Shown in pieces: positions 60,173 to 64,000 of a DNA stretch of 64,000 nt; the first letter of the stretch is position 1, and each line of letters begins with the position of its first letter. Both the position numbers and the translations under genes were made by a program. Source of the DNA: JALEFZ01 sp039820545 (GTDB lineage: Bacteria; Bacteroidota; Bacteroidia; J057); NCBI GenBank assembly GCA_039820545.1, contig JBCBPW010000005.1, forward strand, positions 101,087-165,086, in the 5' to 3' direction. The notes under the pieces are model-generated. The model saw only the letters and a list, made by a program, of their open reading frames with translations, ran no database searches and was not told the DNA's origin.

Positions 60173-61519
60173 ATGAAATTAACATCAATGTCTCTTTTGT
60201 GGCGTCTGGCGCTTGTGAGCATTTTCTCCATGAGCATAAGCTTTGCACAGCAAACGGTCGATCGAATCGTTGCTGTGATTGGGGACGACATTGTCCTGGA
60301 ATCTGATATTGATAATCAGTATAATTACCTCATCATCAATGGTCAAAAAGATGATGGCACCCTGCGTTGTCAGGTAATGGAAGGGCTGATTGTAAACAAA
60401 CTCCTTCTAGATAAGGCAAAGCAGGACAGTATCGAGGTGAGTGATGGAGAGGTCGAAGGCGAACTGGTACGTAGGATGGAGTACATTCTGCAGCAAGTAC
60501 CGGTAGCCGAATTTGAAAAAATCTATGGCAAATCTGTATCTCAGTTTAGAGAGGATATTCGGGCAGATATTCGCAAGGAGCTACTCATCAACCGTCAGCG
60601 TGGAGCCATTGAGGCAGAGACGGACATCACACCCAAGGAGGTAAGAGAATACTTTGACCAGATCCCTGTGGATAGCTTAGGTCTGCTTCCAGCAGAGGTG
60701 CAGATCAACCACATCGTGGTGAAGCCTCCTTATTCGGAAGAAAGTCGTGAGGCTGCGTATGACTTACTCAATGACCTGAGGGGCCAAGTCCTGGATGAAG
60801 GAGATAATTTTGGATATCTCGCCTCTCGCAACAGCGATGAACCCAATGCGTTGCGCTCGAAGGGAAGTCTGGGAGAGTTTGGTCGCGGGATGATGGTTCC
60901 CAAGTTTGAAGAGGTAGTCTTCAACATGCGTCCAGGAGAGATCTCCCAGCCATTTGAAACGGAGTTTGGTGTACACATTGTGAAGCTAGAAAAGCGTCGT
61001 GGAGAAGTCGTGACAGCTAGCCACATCTTGAAGCGATTGCGCTACTCTCCCAATGGAGACTCCATCGCCATAGACTCCCTCAACAGTATCATGAAGCTGG
61101 TGAACACGGACTCTTTGACCTTCGAGCAGGCAGCGATTGTATATTCACAAGATAGGATCTCTAGTCAGTGTGGTGGATGTATTTCGAATCCCCAGACGCA
61201 GGAACTCAAAATCCCTATGGATGCATTGGACCCAGATATGTATTTCAAGATCGACGAGATGAAATCAGGAGAAATCTCCAAACCATTGGAGTATCGCTTA
61301 CCTGACGGTTCTCGCGCATTCCATGTATTATTTCTCAAGTCAAAGGTGGATCCTCATCGCCCCAATTTGGAAGACGACTATCAAAAGATTCGAAACGCCG
61401 CTTTACTTGCTAAGCGTGCCGAAAATTTTGAGAAATGGTTAGAGGACGCTAAGAAAAATATCTATATTGACATCAAACCCACTGAATGTCAGAACGCCTT
61501 AAAAAATTGGCTTGAGTAA
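60173..61519 (+). CDS. surA: SurA-like peptidyl-prolyl isomerase
   Basis: The 448-residue periplasmic foldase has a signal peptide ending SISFAQ. The SurA N-domain follows, with the standard opening VDRIVAVIGDDIVLESDIDNQ. Two parvulin domains lie at about 180-280 (INHIVVKPPYSEE) and 285-385 (ASHILKRLRYSPN), then a C-terminal helix. It helps outer-membrane proteins reach the BAM complex. The second parvulin domain contains C333-G-G-C336 (SQCGGCIS), a pair not usual for SurA. Its stop overlaps the start of the MoxR gene by one base. Confidence 0.9.
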   Translation: MKLTSMSLLWRLALVSIFSMSISFAQQTVDRIVAVIGDDIVLESDIDNQYNYLIINGQKDDGTLRCQVMEGLIVNKLLLDKAKQDSIEVSDGEVEGELVRRMEYILQQVPVAEFEKIYGKSVSQFREDIRADIRKELLINRQRGAIEAETDITPKEVREYFDQIPVDSLGLLPAEVQINHIVVKPPYSEESREAAYDLLNDLRGQVLDEGDNFGYLASRNSDEPNALRSKGSLGEFGRGMMVPKFEEVVFNMRPGEISQPFETEFGVHIVKLEKRRGEVVTASHILKRLRYSPNGDSIAIDSLNSIMKLVNTDSLTFEQAAIVYSQDRISSQCGGCISNPQTQELKIPMDALDPDMYFKIDEMKSGEISKPLEYRLPDGSRAFHVLFLKSKVDPHRPNLEDDYQKIRNAALLAKRAENFEKWLEDAKKNIYIDIKPTECQNALKNWLE

Positions 61520-62502
61520 TGCAGAAATATCAATCGGAAGTGGAAGCGGCAGATGCACTGGCGCAGAAGTACAAGGAGCTGAAGCAAGAGATAGGAAAAG
61601 TTATTATTGGTCAGGATGAAGTAATCGAGAAATTATTGATTGCCCTGTTTTGCAAAGGTCACACCCTCCTCGTAGGCGTGCCTGGTCTTGCGAAGACCCT
61701 CCTAATCAGTACCATTGCCCAAGCCTTAGACCTGAATTTCAATCGTATCCAGTTTACCCCAGACCTCATGCCCTCAGATATCGTGGGTACGGAGATTCTG
61801 GAGATTGACGAGGACACGAACAAGAAATATTTCAAGTTCATCAAGGGACCGATCTTTGCCAACATCATCTTGGCGGATGAGATCAATCGTACCCCTCCCA
61901 AGACACAGGCAGCTTTGTTGGAGGCTATGCAGGAAAAGCGTGTAACCATCGCAGGTGAGAATCATGTGCTGGAAGCGCCCTTCTTTGTGTTGGCTACGCA
62001 AAACCCGATCGAGCAGGAAGGAACCTATCCACTGCCAGAGGCACAGCTGGACCGTTTCATGTTCAACCTCACAGTAAACTATCCTTCTATCGAGGAGGAA
62101 ATCGAAATCGTGAAGCGCACGACGACCAATGAAAAGCCGCAAGTCAATGCGGTCTTGACCCATGAAGAAATCATTTTCTTCCAAAATCTTGTACGTCAGG
62201 TGCCTGTGACGGATAATGTGATCACCTACGCGGTCAATCTCGTCAATAAGACACGTATCAACACGCCCCATGCACCTGAGAACATCAAGGATCTGGTGAC
62301 TTGGGGGGCAGGACCACGTGCCTCGCAGTATCTGATTCTCGCAGCCAAGGCCCAGGCTTTGCTGAGAGGGAAATATGCACCTGACATCCAGGAAGTCAAA
62401 GATGTAGCAGCTTCTGTACTCAGACACCGTATCGTGGCAAGCTTTACGGCAGATGCAGAAGGCATCACCACTGACCATATCGTGGAGAAATTGATGGATT
62501 AA
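61519..62502 (+). CDS. MoxR-family AAA+ ATPase
   Basis: The 327-residue AAA+ ATPase of the MoxR/RavA class has Walker A GVPGLAKT (53-60), Walker B IILADEINRTPPKTQAALLEAMQE, sensor VLATQNPIEQEGTYPLPEAQLDRFM and the C-terminal helical lid. These proteins work with vWA-domain partners to mature or assemble protein complexes, often in the envelope. Here it is joined by a one-base overlap to surA, so it is cotranscribed with the foldase cluster. No vWA partner follows, which is unusual; the vWA gene at 8.5 kb is a possible but distant partner. Confidence 0.95.
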   Translation: MQKYQSEVEAADALAQKYKELKQEIGKVIIGQDEVIEKLLIALFCKGHTLLVGVPGLAKTLLISTIAQALDLNFNRIQFTPDLMPSDIVGTEILEIDEDTNKKYFKFIKGPIFANIILADEINRTPPKTQAALLEAMQEKRVTIAGENHVLEAPFFVLATQNPIEQEGTYPLPEAQLDRFMFNLTVNYPSIEEEIEIVKRTTTNEKPQVNAVLTHEEIIFFQNLVRQVPVTDNVITYAVNLVNKTRINTPHAPENIKDLVTWGAGPRASQYLILAAKAQALLRGKYAPDIQEVKDVAASVLRHRIVASFTADAEGITTDHIVEKLMD

Positions 62503-62550
62503 GTTTGAGTTGACAAGGATTCAGCCTTGACTGTCTCTTCTAGAAATAGC

Positions 62551-62586
62551 AATCGACTGTTCTGAATAAGAATGGTCGATTTTTTT
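62551..62586 (+). terminator. Terminator after the foldase-MoxR operon
   Basis: An outer stem AATCGAC / GTCGATT and an inner TTCT / AGAA pairing are followed by a seven-T run. Confidence 0.85.
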
Positions 62587-62718
62587 GTGTGGGGCGGGGG
62601 AATCCTTTCTGATGTGCTAGTCTGATTCTCTCATCTATAAACCTAGCCTATATCATCTATATAAAATTATTTGTGATAATCATTCCTGAATAAAGTATTT
62701 TACACAAAAAACAAATAG

Positions 62719-63576
62719 ATGAAGGGTTTCAAGTCAAAGAGAATCATTCTCCCTATCATACTCATAGCCGTTTTTGTGCTTGTGGTTAGAAAGTGCTCCT
62801 TTCATTCATTACCCAAAGAGAGACTGCACGCGATTCAATTGGATATAGAAGAAAGCTATCACGATCAGACATATCAGTTGACCATCACCAATCCTGTAGA
62901 CTGCCCCAACCGATTCTTTTTAAGTTGTGCAGATGAAGGAGCAAATGAAGTATTAAAGGATTTTTCTCCCTTACTCCTTGAAGCCAAGGCAGATACGACG
63001 CTCAGCATGACAGGGCGAGGAGATTTAAAAGGCAAAGTGAAGATCCATTTGAAATGGGGAGATCCTAACCTTCCGATACAAGCGGCCACTATTTCCCAGC
63101 TTCCCTATCCTACACATAGACGCTATCAACTATTACAGGGAAACAACTCGAACCCCACTCATAATTATGGTCTGTCTAGATATGCTTTTGACTTTACAAT
63201 GGAGATCGGAGATACGGTTACTTCCACTCAAAACGGGTATGTGGTGGCTGTTATTGATGGATACACAGGTTGGGGATCAGGCGACAAATGGAAGTCCTAT
63301 GTAAATCAGATCATGATTTATGATACAACCTCACATCTATTTACGATGTACGGGCACCTCAAGCAAGACGGTAGCTTAGTAGAAGTAGGGCAATACGTGA
63401 CCTTGGGGCAGCCTATCGGGATAAGTGGAAAAACAGGACAGACTACAGAAGAACACCTACATTTCAATGTGTTGAGAGCAGATAAAGGGAAGCGAGGGCT
63501 CCAATCGTATCCTTTGGACTCCATCGGGAATTATAAAGTGAAGACCCTTGAGCGGTACCAGTGGATGGAGAACTGA
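62719..63576 (+). CDS. M23 family metallopeptidase (LytM-like)
   Basis: The 285-residue protein has an N-terminal membrane anchor or signal (residues about 8-24), a beta-rich middle, and an M23 (LytM) domain at about 145-270. Zinc ligands are plausible at H148, D158 (YGLSRYAFDF), and H248 of the H246-L-H248 motif; YGHL with H213 is also present. The spacing between the first His and Asp is a little longer than in classical LytM. These enzymes cut peptidoglycan cross-links. It is a single gene downstream of the foldase cluster. Confidence 0.88.
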   Translation: MKGFKSKRIILPIILIAVFVLVVRKCSFHSLPKERLHAIQLDIEESYHDQTYQLTITNPVDCPNRFFLSCADEGANEVLKDFSPLLLEAKADTTLSMTGRGDLKGKVKIHLKWGDPNLPIQAATISQLPYPTHRRYQLLQGNNSNPTHNYGLSRYAFDFTMEIGDTVTSTQNGYVVAVIDGYTGWGSGDKWKSYVNQIMIYDTTSHLFTMYGHLKQDGSLVEVGQYVTLGQPIGISGKTGQTTEEHLHFNVLRADKGKRGLQSYPLDSIGNYKVKTLERYQWMEN

Positions 63577-63669
63577 GGAAGAAGTCAAAGTGACGGTGCC
63601 GCACGGTGAGTCCCCAGGTCGCAAATGAATCTGATAGTCAAATCAAAAAGGAAATTAAGTCACAGACTG

Positions 63670-64000
63670 TTAAATCCAACTAATATCTACATCTTCAGAC
63701 TCCTCGAAGTCCACAGGAGAGATAGGCTGCAATCCTAAAGCATCCAAAATAGATTTGGCTTGTGCATTGATGTCCAGCCAAGGCTCGGTCTGGTGTTTGA
63801 TTTTATCGAAGCAGTCAGCTCCCAATATTTTGGTCAGCTTCCTTCGGAGTACCTGAATATGTATGATGACAAGTGGGGGGAATTGAGAAATATCTTCAAT
63901 GAGGATCTGTGTAGCCGCATGGAGAATTTCTCGGGTCCTACTGTAGAAAAGTCCCGAGAAGTGGAAAATGTCCTTGTCCTTCATATTGCGATAATCGAAG
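63670..64000 (-). CDS. C-terminal part of an unidentified protein, cut by the window edge
   Basis: On the minus strand the frame is open from the window edge (64000) to a stop at 63670, giving about 110 residues. An internal ATG at 63984 could start a 104-residue protein, but the frame has no stop before the edge and reads FDYRNMKDKDIFHFSG. The product has helical, hydrophobic segments (YSRTREILHAATQILIEDISQFPPLVIIHIQVLRRKLTKIL). I do not recognise it. Confidence 0.55.
   Translation of the reverse strand, partial: FDYRNMKDKDIFHFSGLFYSRTREILHAATQILIEDISQFPPLVIIHIQVLRRKLTKILGADCFDKIKHQTEPWLDINAQAKSILDALGLQPISPVDFEESEDVDISWI

Noticed and set aside
61774..62478. 234-codon reading frame antisense to the MoxR gene
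   Set aside because: Same reason: it is a shadow of a strongly conserved coding sequence, with Cys/His/Arg-rich nonsense composition.

Overview
The window comes from a Bacteroidota chromosome, most likely Saprospiria-like. The evidence is the lack of strong Shine-Dalgarno sites, a TAnnTTTG-type promoter, many outer-membrane beta-barrels and SxxC-type lipoproteins, a DUF2147 protein, a DUF4349 lipoprotein, a type IX sorting-domain-like protein and a tripartite RND pump. The class-level placement is inference. No tRNA, rRNA, CRISPR array, insertion sequence or phage gene was found. The window looks like ordinary core chromosome with a few poorly known islands.

Layout. 1-3.0 kb: the start of a LON substrate-binding-domain protein on the minus strand, a small membrane protein, and a PD40/von Willebrand A surface protein. 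3.5-8.4 kb: a membrane protein coupled to kdsB (Kdo activation for LPS), then nuoJ-nuoK-nuoL with no nuoM or nuoN behind them, then a GmhB-like phosphatase. 8.5-16.4 kb: a vWA protein, a sorting-domain-like membrane protein, dnaG whose zinc finger has lost all its ligands, a secreted unknown, a drug/metabolite transporter, tadA and maf. 16.5-23.5 kb: a frameshifted lipoprotein gene, pdxH, a membrane protein resembling a dead M48 peptidase, a PhzF protein, a 983-residue TPR protein with a buried HEXXH site, and a DUF2147 protein. 23.8-30.2 kb: a MarR-RND efflux operon (MarR, adaptor, pump, TolC-like channel) with the same inverted repeat in front of both the regulator and the adaptor gene. 30.2-30.9 kb: a hairpin-rich non-coding stretch. 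30.9-35.4 kb: a GH13 alpha-glucosidase, two beta-barrels and a lipoprotein with a possible pseudoknot leader. 35.5-39.9 kb: a sigma-54 response regulator without a DNA-binding domain, divergent from an Hpt protein that is followed by a polysaccharide flippase and a glycosyltransferase. 40.1-41.6 kb: biotin carboxylase.

41.7-46.8 kb is the least explained block. Two paralogous beta-barrel proteins bracket a tightly packed three-gene operon made of a 575-residue secreted protein, a 140-residue protein without signal peptide and an Ig-like-repeat lipoprotein. I recognise none of the three, and this is my best candidate for an undescribed cell-envelope system. 46.8-54.3 kb: a DUF4349 lipoprotein, a dienelactone hydrolase, a SigJ-type ECF sigma factor, an SGNH lipoprotein, a PLDc_N protein, a TPR protein, a MOSC protein and a CPBP homologue missing its histidines. 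54.8-63.6 kb: dnaJ and grpE facing three parvulin-type envelope chaperones in a row, a MoxR ATPase and an M23 peptidase. The window ends in the C-terminal part of an unidentified minus-strand gene.

Taken together the window is dominated by envelope construction and care (Kdo, polysaccharide, outer-membrane protein folding, efflux, lipoproteins) mixed with housekeeping genes.
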